64,000 nt of DNA from Tachypleus tridentatus (GCF_004210375.1 NC_134830.1:434001-498000), one strand, 5' to 3'; positions 38,297 to 50,130 are shown, counted from the first letter of the stretch. The notes: generated by a model from the sequence alone, not told the origin. Made by a program: numbers and translations.

Positions 38297-38524
38297 TCTA
38301 CTTCCTAGACTTGTTAATTTGTTTCGTGACTTTAACTTTTACAGTTTTAAGAACAAGAACTATTCGTTAGGGGTAACTTGTTTGGCCAAAGTTCCTAAAG
38401 CCGTTTGTTTCTCATTCTTTATTCACACTTCACTTTATACGTTCCATGAGCAGTTTTTTCACATCACTTCTTTTGTAAGGTTTAACATTTTTTTTTTTAC
38501 AAAAAGTCACTGTCAATTCAGATA

Positions 38525-38798
38525 GGCCCGGCATGGCCAAGCGTGTTAAGGTGTGCGACTCGTAATCTGAGGGTCGCGGGTTCACATCCCCGTCGCGCCA
38601 AACATGCTCGCCTTTCAGCCGTGGGGGCGTTATAATGTGACGGTAAATCCCACTATTCGTTGGTAAAATAGTAGTCCAAGAGTTGGTTGTGGGTGGTGAT
38701 GACTAGCTGCCTTCCCTCTAGTCTTACACTGCAAAATTAGGAACGGCTAGCACAGATAGCCCTCGAGTAGCTTTGTGCGAAATTCAAAAACAAACAAA
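38525..38798 (+). mobile_element. SINE family A, complete, 11-bp target-site duplication
   Basis: A near-consensus copy: GGCCCGGCATGGCCAAGCG head, A box TGGCCAAGCGTG, B box GGGTTCACATCCC, tail TTGTGCGAAATTCAAAAAC. Flanked by CAATTCAGATA at 38514-38524 and 38799-38809. The anticodon position of the tRNA-like head reads CGT, suggesting a tRNA-Thr ancestor. Confidence 0.96.
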
Positions 38799-38921
38799 CA
38801 ATTCAGATACGTTTTATCAAATTTTACAACCGTTTTATTGGCAAAAATTCCATATCAAATGAATGAATGATTCAGTTGTGTGATATTAAAATACAGTTTC
38901 ATAGTGTTGTAACTAACTTAC

Positions 38922-39060
38922 AAGCCTAGCATGATCAGATATTTAAAACACTTAACTCGCAACCTGCAGATCGCGGAATTAAAACTCGTACACGAACATG
39001 TTCGCGCTTCCAGTATAAGGGAATTTTATAAGTTGAGAGCTAATCCCACTATCCTGACTT
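38922..39060 (+). mobile_element. Old SINE family A fragment
   Basis: A diverged head (GCCTAGCATGATCAGATA), CTCGCAACCTGCAGATCGCGG and the middle GAGAGCTAATCCCACTAT. The 3' half is missing. Confidence 0.6.
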
Positions 39061-39261
39061 ACTTCTTTAGTCGGTTATGTTCATACTTGATATAGTTATA
39101 TATAATATTTTATATGTCTATGCAACACTATGATTCACTTCTGTTATTTGTAACGTTTAAATTATGTAATATTTTGTAGCATAGCAATTGTCTTCTCGAA
39201 ACGATTAACCTTCATTTTATGTGATTATGTGATAGTCACTTATTTCTCTGATCAGTAAGAC

Positions 39262-39490
39262 CTAACAGTAAAGGGTGCTTCACTTACAATCTGAGAGTAG
39301 TCTGTTCGAATACCCGTCGCTGAACATGCACGCTCTTTCAGCTGCGGAGACGCTATAATGTACTGGTGAATCTTTGTAAGAAAGTAGTCCAAACGTTGGC
39401 GGTGGATGGTGTTGACTGGCTGTCGGTCCTCCTGTCTATCATTACTAAATTAGGACCGTCTAGACAGATAGTCGTCGCGAAAAATTCATA
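39262..39490 (+). mobile_element. Old SINE family A copy
   Basis: Recognisable through TACAATCTGAGAGTAG, the B box TGTTCGAATACCC, CTTTCAGCTGCGGAGACGC and the tail GTCGTCGCGAAAAATTCA. The 65-codon frame overlapping it is SINE-derived. Confidence 0.7.
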
Positions 39491-39580
39491 TAATATTTCG
39501 CCTTACTTTTTAATCGCTTACACTCACACTTTATGTAGTTATAACTTATCAGTATATAAGTAGTCTGTGATACATATATA

Positions 39581-40076
39581 GTTAGTACCTTCTCTAGTCT
39601 ATAGTTCTATAATGTTGTCACTAACTTGTGTAGTTTACAATAGTTAGTACATTCTCTAGTCTATAGTTCTATAATGTTGTCACTAACTTGTGTAGTTTAC
39701 AATAGTTAGTACCTTCTCTAGTCTATAGTTCTATAATGTTGTCACTAACTTGTGTAGTTTACAATAGTTAGTACCTTCTCTAGTCTATAGTTCTATAATG
39801 TTGTCACTAACTTGTGTAGTTTACAATAGTTAGTACCTTCTCTAGTCTATAGTTCTATAATGTTGTCACTAACTTGTGTAGTTTACAATAGTTAGTACCT
39901 TCTCTAGTCTATAGTTCTATAATGTTGTCACTAACTTGTGTAGTTTACAATAGTTAGTACCTTCTCTAGTCTATAGTTCTATAATGTTGTCACTAACTTG
40001 TGTAGTTTACAATAGTTAGTACCTTCTCTAGTCTATAGTTCTATAATGTTGTCACTAACTTGTGTAGTTTACAACA
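39581..40076. repeat. Minisatellite, 62 bp unit, 8 nearly identical copies
   Basis: The unit is GTTAGTACCTTCTCTAGTCT, ATAGTTCTATAATGTTGTCA, CTAACTTGTGTAGTTTACAA, TA. I see one substitution in the whole array (ACATTCTC for ACCTTCTC in copy 2). This is the most homogeneous array in the window and so the most recently expanded. Confidence 0.97.
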
Positions 40077-40179
40077 TTCACACTTTATACAATCAGAAAC
40101 TTTCAACAGTTATTGTGAATTTATTCTCTAGTCGGTCAAGTTCTCAAATTACATAGTTATTTAATATTTTCTAAGCCCT

Positions 40180-40290
40180 TAATCGGTAGCTCTGAAGGTT
40201 TATAAAGCTAAAAACCGTGTTTCGATACCCGCGGTTTGCACAGCAGTGACATCCCTTTGTGTAGCTATGTATGCAACTTACTGTCTAAAC
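40180..40290 (+). mobile_element. SINE family B, diverged
   Basis: AATCGGTAGCTCTGAAGG, TATAAAGCTAAAAACCG, B-box-like TGTTTCGATACCC and tail TTTGTGTAGCTATGTATGCA. Confidence 0.6.
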
Positions 40291-40334
40291 GATCACGTTC
40301 GAATTTTATATTATCATATAACTTTGTGACTTAC

Positions 40335-40575
40335 TTCCGTAATCTGTGATGTTTACATTTTATATAATTTTATAACATACTCACTTACTTCTAGAATGTG
40401 TGATGTTTACATTTTATATAATTTTATAACATACTCACTTACTTCTAGAATGTGTGATGTTTACATTTTATATAATTTTATAACATACTCACTTACTTCT
40501 AGAATGTGTGATGTTTACATTTTATATAATTTTATAACATACTCACTTACTTCTAGATTGTGTGATGTTTACATC
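40335..40575. repeat. Minisatellite, 54 bp unit, about 4 copies
   Basis: The unit is TGTGTGATGTTTACATTTTA, TATAATTTTATAACATACTC, ACTTACTTCTAGAA. As 54 is a multiple of 3 it makes an open frame of an 18-residue repeat (40396-40578). This is the homogeneous core of the older array that continues to about 41870. Confidence 0.93.
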
Positions 40576-41870
40576 TAACATCATTATATAACATTGATAC
40601 TTCTATAATTTGAGATTTTTACATTTTATAACATTATATAACATATAGACTTATCTCTGCAATCTCTGATATTCACATTTTATATAGTTACATAACATCA
40701 TCACTTATTCCTGTAATCTGTGATGTTTACATTATATGTAGTTATATAGTGACGTTTAAATTCTATAACATTATATAACACAGTGACTTACTTCTGTAAG
40801 CTGTAATATTCACATTTTATATACACTTATAGAAATGAAATAGAAACCCTATAACTTGAAGTCCATCCAGTTTTTCCTGAAACGTTTATTTTCTATACAC
40901 TGTTGTAAGCGTCTCATTTCTGGTACAATGTAGGCGATGGTGTGAGTGTATGTAAAAAGGTGTTTGGGGTGTTTTAACTTAGAAATGGTTAAATATATAT
41001 ATATTTAAAACTATACTTACACATACAGAAGTCACCATATTATAAGACTACAGGAAGATAACACCTGAAGACTGATTGTAAAAGATATGTCATACTAATC
41101 AATTTATAAAAACATTAAATATATTTTATACATATCTTTTTCTGTCTCCAGGTGTCATCTTTATATAGTCTTATAATATGGTGGTTTGGTTTAGTTCGTT
41201 TTGAATTTTGCGCAAAGCTACACGAGTGCTATCTGCGCTATCCGTCCCTAATTTAGCAGTGTAAGATTAGAGGGAAGGCAGCTAGTCATCACCACCCACC
41301 GCCAATTGGGCTATCCTTTTACCAATGAATAGTGGGATTGACCGTCACATTATAATGCCCCCCCGTCTGAAGGAGCGAGCATGTTTGGTGTCACGGGGAT
41401 TCGAACCCGCTACCCTCAGATTACGAGTCGAGTGTCTTATCCACCTGGCCTGCCGGGCCTATAATATAGTGACTTCTCTAATCTGTGAAGTTTATATTTT
41501 ACAAAGTTGCATAAAATACTGACTTACATCTGTAACCTATGATGCGTACACTTTATACAGTTATATACATACTGACTTATTTCTGTTATCTGTAATATTT
41601 AGATTTTATACAGTAATATAATAAGGTTAATTACTTGTGTAATTTGTGATGTTTACATTTTATATAGTTATATAACATACCAAATTACATCTGTGACCTG
41701 TGATGTTTACATTTATATAATATGGTTAATTACTTCTATAATCTGTGACGTTTACATTTAAATAGTTATGTAATGTGGTTAATTACGTCTGTAACCTGTG
41801 TTGTTTATATTTATATAGTTATATAACATATCGACTTAGTTCTGTAATATTTTATGTAGCTATCTGACAT
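40576..41870. repeat. Degenerate continuation of the 54-bp satellite, interrupted by a SINE
   Basis: Diverged units (TTCTGTAATCTGTGATGTTT, ACATTTTATATAGTTATATA) occur at 40576-40830 and again at 41460-41860. Between them lie about 350 bp of other sequence and the SINE at 41185-41459. The gradient from identical core to degenerate flank is typical of unequal crossing over. Confidence 0.75.
41185..41459 (-). mobile_element. SINE family A with target-site duplication
   Basis: A complete minus-strand copy (tail TTTGCGCAAAATTCAAAAC, middle TCAATCCCACTATTCATTGG, B box GGGTTCGAATCCC). TATAATAT at 41172-41179 and 41460-41467 is the likely duplication. It landed inside the degenerate 54-bp satellite. 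Confidence 0.92.
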
Positions 41871-42564
41871 TATGTTTATCTTTTATTTATTTTATGTTGT
41901 AAGTTATTTTTATAAGCTAGGTCACTTTCTTATGGTTACACTGTTATGATATTTTTGTTCTATTGTGTTATACCACAGCGATATGTTATTCTACTACTAA
42001 GTTCTATTGCTACACCTAGCGACATAACAGGACTTTTTTTGTTTTCTCGCTACGTTTCAACATCCATGACTTATTGTTACACCTAGCTGCATGTTGTTGT
42101 TCTACGGAACTGGTGGAAAAGGCATGTGTTGAGACGGATGTCTCTCTATAACTCGTACAGAAATGTGCAGACAATCTACGGTTTAAGAGTAAACTTTAAA
42201 TGAAACAACCATTTCACTTATGAAGAAAGTGAAGAAATATTTCTTGTCAAGTATCTAAGGGAAACTTCTTTTATAAAAATCAAATTATGCTACTTACAAT
42301 TACAGTTATACAGTTAGCTTGAAGTTATAGAAAGATTTTCCTTTACGTACATTTGGTTTTTAATCTATATTAACCTACTTGTTTTAATATAATTATCCAT
42401 AATTTTTAAAAGTTGATTTACAAGAGTGAATCACATATAAATATCTAAACGACTTTTTTAGATACGAACAGAACAACGCTGATGATAATACTAAACCAGC
42501 TTTCTGACCACCAGGTTTAGTTTTTAGAGTATTTTACAAGTTCATCTAAACGTTTGAAACATAC

Positions 42565-42730
42565 CTTGGTTTATTCTATCATCACATCACGTTACTAGGA
42601 ACTGATGGACAAACAAGTAGTCCTTGTTGCCGCGTGAGACTGAATAAAGTGGACCGACAGAACTGTACGGATCAAATAGCAGCAGAGTTATCTGTGCGAC
42701 GACTCGAGCCCCGACTGGTGAGAGAAGACT
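42565..42730 (-). promoter_or_regulatory. Candidate 5' UTR exon and promoter of the tyramine receptor
   Basis: In otherwise AT-rich DNA this block is clearly GC- and CpG-richer (GTTGCCGCGTGAGAC, GCGACGACTCGAGCCCCGAC). On the minus strand it ends in CCAAG then GTATGT, a strong donor at 42565/42564, and it contains an arthropod-like initiator TTCAGTC. The nearest fitting acceptor downstream on the same strand is the one at 33533, which would make an intron of about 9.0 kb. There is no transcript evidence. It could equally be an exon of another gene. Confidence 0.3.
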
Positions 42731-45294
42731 GCTGCTTTAATTTCACCTTCAATTTGGTATTGATCAGATCGATTAACGTAAAATCAATACTTTAGTGATG
42801 AATTAACGTGAAGGATATAAAATCTGTCTCTTTAAGTCGAAAAGACAAACAAACAAACAAATGTTTAAAATAAGAGAGAGAATTTCCGTGTTCTTATTTA
42901 TTCCATATGTTAATATTGTGAATATATGTATATATTATTGTTCTAAACTTTAACGTTCACACTTAGGCATATAAAGGAAGTTAGAACAGGCACTTGAGAA
43001 TGTATATACGTTTTCTTCCTACAAAACTTTAAGGTTCCGATTAAGAACGTGCTTTAGGATAAATAAATCTTAGAAGTTTTGTTTTATTTACAACGGTCTG
43101 TTCACAACTTCGTGACAACCACACGTCTTGTCGTCAGTTTTTTGCAGTATAAAAAACACTTTCCATCGACAAGCAACTGCTTTCCAAATGTGACATTCTA
43201 GTTCCACAACAGTCCTGCAGGCAGCAAATAAAGAGGCACTAAAAGGTACCTGAGGAGACAACCAGTAAAGAAACTGCATTCGTGAGTCACTAAGACAATC
43301 AGTTACAACATGAATTCCGCTACTGTTTACAATGAATGCGTATGATAACCAATCGGCCATTCCAAGCCTACATATCTAAAGCGAGCTCAAATAGTGAATG
43401 TTTCAATGTTGGCACTTCTAACAGTGTTACGTCATTGTGCAACAATCCGAGACGTAAATCTAACCGGTAACGTATTGCTCACGACGCCACTGTGTTAGTA
43501 TTTACAAATCACTGTTATAAAGTGCATAACATGTGAATAAATAAAACCTTTCCATGTTATTGCCTTCTACAGTTTTGCGAGCAAAATGTTATTTGTTGGA
43601 AAAGCCATTTTTCTTTTCCACTTTTAAATAAACAAAGTTCAAAATTCACAATTTTACTGTAAGAAATGATAATTGTTGTTTAAATATTGCAGTATTATTA
43701 ACTGTAAATACTGGGTTGCCCAGTAGAACCTTAGTATAAATTTACAACGTATACATCGGAAGTTCGATTCCCGTGATAATTAAAGTGCAGGTAGCTCACT
43801 GTTTAGGATTGTACTGAAAATAAACGGGTAAGAAAACGTCATTAAGGTTCTGGAAAGCAGTTTTAAAAGCTGAGTTGTTCCATCTAGTGGAACTGTCATT
43901 AGTTATACAAATATATTAAAAAAAAACAAACTAAGTGTACATATTTCAATAGACATGAGTTTCGGTAATTTTGTTTATTTTTTTGTTTCAATCTGAAGTG
44001 TAAGGAATGTCTTTGAACTATTATTTAGATTCAGTCTCAGGTTTAACATGAAAACAGATTTTTCACTTTAAACGGTTTAGTTTATTTGGATCGGAAATTC
44101 GTGCAATTTGACCCCTAAAACTCTCTGCGGCAGTCGTTGTAAATTAGCACTGATACACACAAGATTAGTTAGATTCCCAACAACAACCACCGCCAACTCA
44201 TGAGGTAGTCTAATCGAATAATGGGAATTGACCATCACTTTTATTAACATTTCCACGAGTCGAAAGTGGGGAACGCATTCTGGCGGCAATGATACGTGTT
44301 CTAGAAATTTTTGGATCCACGCTGGCAACTAGGCTTAAGAACAACACAAGAATCAGGTTCGCATTTGTTTTATAGACGTACAAATAGCAGTTTATATTTC
44401 AGTCTCGCCATGGAGTTGGTTCGTTTTTCCTAGAAAATGTTAGATTCAGATGATAATAAAGTCAATACAAAACTGACTTTTATACATTAGGTATCGAAAC
44501 CTGATTTCTGTATAACAACTGTCATTACTGCTATTAGTTACTGCAACGTTAGTTAGATTCGAACTACTGGTCGACGGGCAGTGCAGAAAGTCCCTTTAAA
44601 GTAGTGAGGTAAAGCAACCCGTCTGTAAGGATTGTGTTGTCATATCATTAGCGCTTCGAGAGAGCAAATTATCTCAGAAGAATGACTTCCTTCTACCCCA
44701 ACAGATTCGGTTCCACCCTTAAAGGACTTGATAACTTCTAGAGATTGTGATTACTGGAACGTGAGTAAAGAAAAGAAAACGAAATCCACTCATTTTCTAT
44801 TTATTTTCTTTAGATTCTCGCCAGAGTTCAGTCTTTCGAGAAAAAAAAAACTGATGGCGTCCCGAAGTTACATTAGCTCACAATTTAGATTTCCCGGTGA
44901 AGATATCTGAGAATATTATAAATCGAAAAATTCGGTAACAATTAGATTAAAATATTAGAAGAAGACAAAAGTGTTTGTATTTGTTATGTATTTCAGTGTT
45001 AAAACAGCTCGGTGTTCTCCGAGTTGGCCTGCAAAAAGAGATTAAAGATAATTTTATTAAAGCATCGTCGGAGAAGAATTAATCACTTTGCAGAAAAGAT
45101 TCGTTAAACAGTTGTGAAAGAAACACATAACAGGATTTTTATTCTTTAACATAAAGACTTTACGATCTAGAAAAAAATAAAATGAAATATGATAAGAATA
45201 AGATACAGGAAGAGAAAATCTGATCAAATAGAATATATATATAGAATAAAACAAAGAGTGAGAATTAGATTAACTAAGATTTGAGAAACAACTG
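42731..45294. other. About 2.5 kb with old SINE remnants and no supported gene
   Basis: A family B-like remnant at 43712-43815 (AAATTTACAACGTATACATC, B box AAGTTCGATTCCC) and a very old family A fragment, minus strand, at 44100-44290 (CACCGCCAACTCATGAGG, AATAATGGGAATTGACC) are visible. The frames at 43088-43360 (minus, 90 codons) and 44728-44910 (plus, 60 codons) have no recognisable domain. Confidence 0.45.
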
Positions 45295-45640
45295 ATGTTG
45301 AGTGATGGTAGAGCAGTCTGATGGTTTCATATAGTCTAAACATTTCCAAGTCTGATGGTTTAATATAGTCTAAACATTTTCAACTCTGATGGTTTAATAT
45401 AATCTAAACATTTCCAAGTCTGATGGCTTCATATAACTTAAATATTTTCAAGTCTGATGGTTTTATATACTCTTACAATTTCCAAGTCTAATGGTTTCAT
45501 ACACTCTTACAATTTCCAAGTCTGATTATTTCATACAGTCTAAACATTTCCAACGATCTAATCATTTTCAAGGCTGAAAATTTCATATAAGCTAAACGTT
45601 TCCAAGCCTTATGGTTCCGTACTCTCTAGTAGGTTGTATG
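45295..45640. repeat. Minisatellite, about 34 bp, 9-10 copies
   Basis: The unit is AAGTCTGATGGTTTCATATA followed by GTCTAAACATTTCC. Divergence is moderate. Confidence 0.85.
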
Positions 45641-46064
45641 AGAGCTTTGGGTCATATCATATAATGTTGATTTTCAACTGTAGATACAAATATGTAAATT
45701 GTAGGTGTGGTGGAATCATATCACATACTGTTGATTTTCTGCAAGTAAACTTAATGTAGTTATACGAGGGGAAATTAGTTCTCCAGTGGAAAGAAAACTC
45801 CATTCTCTCATGCCACAAGATAATTCGTGGAAAAAGACGCAGATACCAAAGAACAGCCCTATTTCTTTATTGGCGCCCAGATGTTTATATTGAAAGGAAT
45901 CAAAGCTTTTGCCATCTAGAACAGAATTAATCAACCATGGGAATCATTTTCTTTTTTCTTATCGAGTTCACCTACAGCTTGTTTTAAAGTATTGACAGAT
46001 ATGACTGTTGGGGAAATATTTAATCATTTCTATACTAAGATCTTCTTTACTCCGTATTCTAGAT
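45641..46064. other. Unassigned sequence between minisatellites
   Basis: The minus frame of 72 codons at 45716-45934 has no recognisable domain. Part resembles a diverged repeat ('TCATATCATATAATGTTGAT' / 'AATCATATCACATACTGTTGAT'). Confidence 0.4.
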
Positions 46065-46455
46065 CATTATTTGTTGGGTATCATATCTTGATGTTATTAA
46101 ACGTTACATATTTGTCAAGTATCACATCTTGATGTTATTAAACGTTACCTATTTGTTAGGAGGTATTATATCTTGATGTTATTAAACGTTACATATTTGT
46201 TAGGAGGTATTATATCTTGATGTTATTAACCGTTACAAATTTTAGGTATCATATCTTGATGTTATTAACGTTATATATTTGTTATGTATCATATCTTAAT
46301 GTTATTAAACGTAACATATTTGTTAAGTATCATATCTTGATGTTATTAAACATTACATGTTTTAAGTTTTATATCCTTGATATTTTTAAACGTTACATGT
46401 TGTTATAGGTATCATATCTTGATGTCATTAAACGTTACATATTTGTTAGGTATCA
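46065..46455. repeat. Older tandem repeat, about 40-43 bp
   Basis: Units carry GGTATCATATCTTGATGTTA, then TTAAACGTTACATATTTGTT. It grades without a break into the next, more regular array and is evidently its ancestor or diverged edge. Confidence 0.85.
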
Positions 46456-47215
46456 TATCTCTGACGGTTTTAAACGTTACATGTTTTTATAGGTATCATA
46501 TCTCTGACGGTTTTAACCGTTGCATGTTTTTATAGGTATCATATCTCTGACGGTTTTAACCGTTGCATGTTTTTATAGGTATTGTATCTCTGACGGTTTT
46601 AACCGTTACATGTTTTTATAGGTATCATATCTCTGACGGTTTTAACCGTTACATGTTTTTATAGGTATCATATCTCTGACGGTTTTAACCGTTACATGTT
46701 TTTATAGGTATCATATCTCTGACGGTTTTAACCGTTACATGTTTTTATAGGTATCATATCTCTGACGGTTTTAACTGTTACATGTTTTTATAGGTATTGT
46801 ATCTCTGATGGTTTTAACTGTTACATGTTTTATAGGTATCATATCTCTGACGGTTTTAACCGTTGCATGTTTTTATAGGTATCATATCTCTGACGGTTTT
46901 AACCGTTACATGTTTTTATAGGTATCATATCTCTGACGGTTTTAACCGTTACATGTTTTTATAGGTATCATATCTCTGACGGTTTTAACCGTTACATGTT
47001 TTTATAGGTATTGTATCTCTGACGGTTTTAACCGTTACATGTTTTTATAGGTATCATATCTCTGACGGTTTTAACCGTTACATGTTTTTATAGGTATCAT
47101 ATCTCTGACGGTTTTAACCGTTGCATGTTTTTATAGGTATTGTATCTCTGACGGTTTTAACCGTTACATGTTTTTATAGGTATCGTATCTCTGACGGTTT
47201 TAACCGTTGCATGTT
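46456..47215. repeat. Minisatellite, 43 bp unit, about 18 copies
   Basis: The unit is GGTATCATATCTCTGACGGT, TTTAACCGTTACATGTTTTT, ATA. Each copy contains an inverted repeat ACGGTT-TT-AACCGT. Variants GTATTGTATC and CCGTTGCATG recur. The array is sharply more homogeneous than the preceding stretch. Confidence 0.96.
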
Positions 47216-47387
47216 TTAATGTATCTCAAGGCAGCTGGTGTAAGTATTAAAACTAGTACAGTTATGTTCATGATACAACTGGTGAATTCACATCTACCAC
47301 GTTTCTTCAACTACGCTGTGTCCATACTCCCTAATATTAACTTCAACTGTGAACACGAAAACACTAACCACATTTCTCAATATCATG

Positions 47388-47630
47388 GCCAAGTAGTTAG
47401 GACAAAAAGACTGAGGGCCGCAGTTTCAAATCCTTGCCGCGCCACACCTGTCCGACCCCTCAGCATGTGACTTTCAATCCCACAGTTCGTTGGTAAAGGA
47501 GTAGCCCAAGAGTTGGTGGTGGGTGGTGATGACTAGCTGCTTTCCCTCTAGTCTTACACTGCTAAATTAGTGAGAGATAGCGCATATAGCCCTCGTGTAC
47601 TTTTGTGCGAAATTCAATAACAAACAAACA
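47388..47630 (+). mobile_element. SINE family A with partly deleted head
   Basis: Begins at TATCATGGCCAAGTAGTTAG, lacks the CTCGTAATC part of the anticodon arm, and has middle TTCAATCCCACAGTTCGTTGG and tail TTGTGCGAAATTCAATAACAAAC. No convincing target-site duplication was found. Confidence 0.85.
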
Positions 47631-47899
47631 AATTATAACTATACTAATTAATAACGTAACATATACTGCAACACCCCCTATAATCCAGTACCCGTTTACA
47701 CTCTCGTCCCTAAGACATTCCTGACAACGGTCAGTTGCAAACTCTCTCTGTTAACCTAAATATGACCTAAGAACGTCGAAAATTTGTTCTCTACTTTATT
47801 CGAATAAGTTTTAATACCCATACTAGCCGTTTTGAGACACATTTTTACAACGAGTTACATGTTTTACTTCGTTTAAGGTTTAGCAGCTGAATGTGCAGA

Positions 47900-48290
47900 C
47901 GTTCTGAACGTATCTTCTTGTTAGTAACAGTAGCGAATCTGATTACCATCAATTGTAGGTTTGTGGTAATACTAATATGTCACGTCATTATTAAGAGTGT
48001 GCTTGTGGTAACACTAATATGCCTTGTCATTTTCAATGGTATGTTTGTGGTAACAGTAGTGTGTTTCGTCACTATTAATAGTGAGTTTGTGATAACAGTA
48101 ATGAGTGTTTTCCCTGTCCAATAGCGTGTTCGTGGTAACAGTAATGTGTCTTTCCACTATCAAAGAGCGTGTTTGTGATAATAGTAGTGTGTCTTTCTAC
48201 TGTCTAATAGTGCGTTTGTGGTAACAATTGTTGTCTTTCCACTGTCCCATAACGTGTTTGTGATAACAGTAGTGTGTGTTTCCATTGCCT
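47900..48290. repeat. Degenerate minisatellite, about 43 bp, 8-9 copies
   Basis: Units read GCGTGTTTGTGGTAACAGTA, then ATGTGTCTTTCCACTGTCCAATA. The hydrophobic-looking 77-codon frame at 47891-48124 is a by-product of the repeat. Confidence 0.8.
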
Positions 48291-48671
48291 AAATTAGTTA
48301 TAAACCTAATCAGTTATTCGCAGTCTATAACCAATTTAATATAATTACAAAATGGGACCTTTCGAATTGAAAAATTACACTATGTAACAAAACTTTTACT
48401 TTTTCTTGTTCCTGAGCAGAAAGTATTATTTCCCAATTGCTTATGCCTAAAGTAAATGGAAAAGACCTATTTTTGTCTTCAAACTTTGCTTTTGTGACCT
48501 GGGTATGAAATTTTAAAATTTACCCATTTCTCCAGGACATTCCAGCGAGATTCAGTGCTGAGTAGCTGATAGAGAATTTTTTCGAACTTACAAGAATTTT
48601 CAAAAAATTTCAAGAATGTTGTAGAACTTACGATGATTTTCTAGAACTTTCCATGGTAATATATATACAGG

Positions 48672-49903
48672 GGATCACCACTCGCATATTTGGCATGCCT
48701 GTCGAGTATCAAGACAAACCCTGGGCACCTCATTTTATCTGCAAGCACTGCAAGAAAAAACTCTAAAAGGTAAGAAGGACAATTTTTGCTTGCTTGAATA
48801 GTAAGATTTTATGTTATACAAATTTTAGACCTTTTAAAATTTAAATATATATTTTTTAAATTTCCAATAGTATAAAAAAAATATCACATATAAAATATTT
48901 TGCACGAACCTCTTACACATTAGCTGTGGAAATAAATTTATTCTTCATCATAATTTTATTTTGCTCTTTTGCAGGATGGTACAGAGGGGAAAAGAGAGCC
49001 ATAAGGTTCACTATTACCAGAATTTGTCGTGACCACTCAAGCAATTGCTACTTCTGCATGGTGAACCCTTCCAAACGTCGGGCTGGCAAGAATGCATCTA
49101 CTATCATGTATCCGGACCCCTTGATAAGAAGGCCCGGCATGTCCAGGTAGGTTAAGGCGTTCGACTCGTAATCTGAGGGTCGCGGGTTCGAATTCCCGTC
49201 AAACCAAACATGTTTTCCCTTTCATCTGTGGGGGCGTTATAATTTTACGGTCAATCCCGCTATTCGTTGGTAAACGAGTAGCCCAAGAGTTGGCGGTGGG
49301 TGGTGATGACTAGCTGCATTCTCTTTTGTCTTACACTGCTAAATAAGAGACGGCTACCGCAGAGTGGCCCTTGAGTAGCTTTGCGCGAAATTCTAAAACA
49401 AACAAATCCTTGATAAGAAGTCTGCAGCCTTCAAGTACCTTCGAGACTTCTTCCCTAAGCTGTCTGAGGCAAAGGTCAAAGCTGGTGTCTTCGTTGGAAC
49501 AAAAAAAAAAAGAAAAAAAGAAGATCCTGGAGTGCACAGAATTCCCCAACAAGTTCAATAGGAAAGAAAAAAAGCTTGGGGCAGCTTTGTCGCAGTGGTA
49601 CAGGACTTCTTCGGCAATCACAAAGCCGAAAATTATGTGGAATTGGTTGAGGCTCTGATGAAGAACTACGGTAAAATGGGTTGCAGGATGTCCCTGAAAG
49701 TCCATATCCTTAACGCTCATCTTGATAAATTCAAGGAGAAAATGGAAGCATATTCAGAGGAGCAAGGCGAGCGTTTCACCAAGATATACTGGACTTTGAA
49801 CGCTGCGTATAACGAAAACATGATAGGAGACTATATTTGGGGTCTGATACATAAGAGTGATTTACATTACAGTGGCAAATCTCGAAAAACTACTCACTTC
49901 TAA
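48672..49903 (+). pseudogene. Transposon-encoded protein, SINE-disrupted and frame-broken
   Basis: Exon 1 (about 48672-48769) contains MPVEYQDKPWAPHFICKHCK with a CxxC pair. An intron of 205 bp follows (GTAAG at 48770, TTTTGCAG ending 48974). Exon 2 gives GWYRGEKRAIRFTITRICRD and NCYFCMVNPSKRRAGKN, a second CxxC, so a zinc-binding N-terminus is likely. Then comes the SINE. After it: KYLRDFFPKLSEAKVKAGVF, VVQDFFGNHKAENYVELVEA, MGCRMSLKVHILNAHLDKF, AYSEEQGERF, and the end at 49903 with RKTTHF. Frames change near 48757 (A run), around the insertion, near 49500-49560 (A runs) and after GERF. The same C-terminal family is at 25239. I cannot assign catalytic residues with certainty; the Glu of SEEQGERFH is a candidate. 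Confidence 0.8.
49132..49407 (+). mobile_element. SINE family A nested in the transposon gene
   Basis: A complete copy (GGCCCGGCATGTCCAGG head, B box GGGTTCGAATTCCC, tail TTGCGCGAAATTCTAAAAC). The 13-bp duplication CCTTGATAAGAAG lies at 49119-49131 and 49408-49420, so the host exon can be read across the insertion. This dates the SINE after the transposon. Confidence 0.97.
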
Positions 49904-50130
49904 ACATTGTTGAAAAACTTTAGTAGAAATACATGTAAATATTAATTCGTATGTTGTTTTATTCAGACCTTATACAAATGAAAATGTGCAATTTGGCCCG
50001 TTATTACACAGAAAATAGGTTAATTTCTGAATTTCATTATCCAGGTCACAAAAGCAAAGTTTGAAGGGAATAATGACCATCTTCTGTACTTTTATAACAT
50101 AAGCAATTAAGAAATAACACATACTATCCA

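Noticed and set aside
38525..38600. A functional tRNA gene (anticodon-position CGT)
   Set aside because: The anticodon stem does not pair properly and the sequence continues into the SINE body and tail; it is the tRNA-like head of a SINE, as in all other copies.
40396..40578. An 18-residue tandem protein repeat
   Set aside because: A by-product of a 54-bp satellite unit; no start context, no conserved flank and only four units.
47891..48124. A hydrophobic 77-codon membrane-like protein
   Set aside because: It is the translation of the degenerate 43-bp repeat rich in GTGGTAACAGTA.
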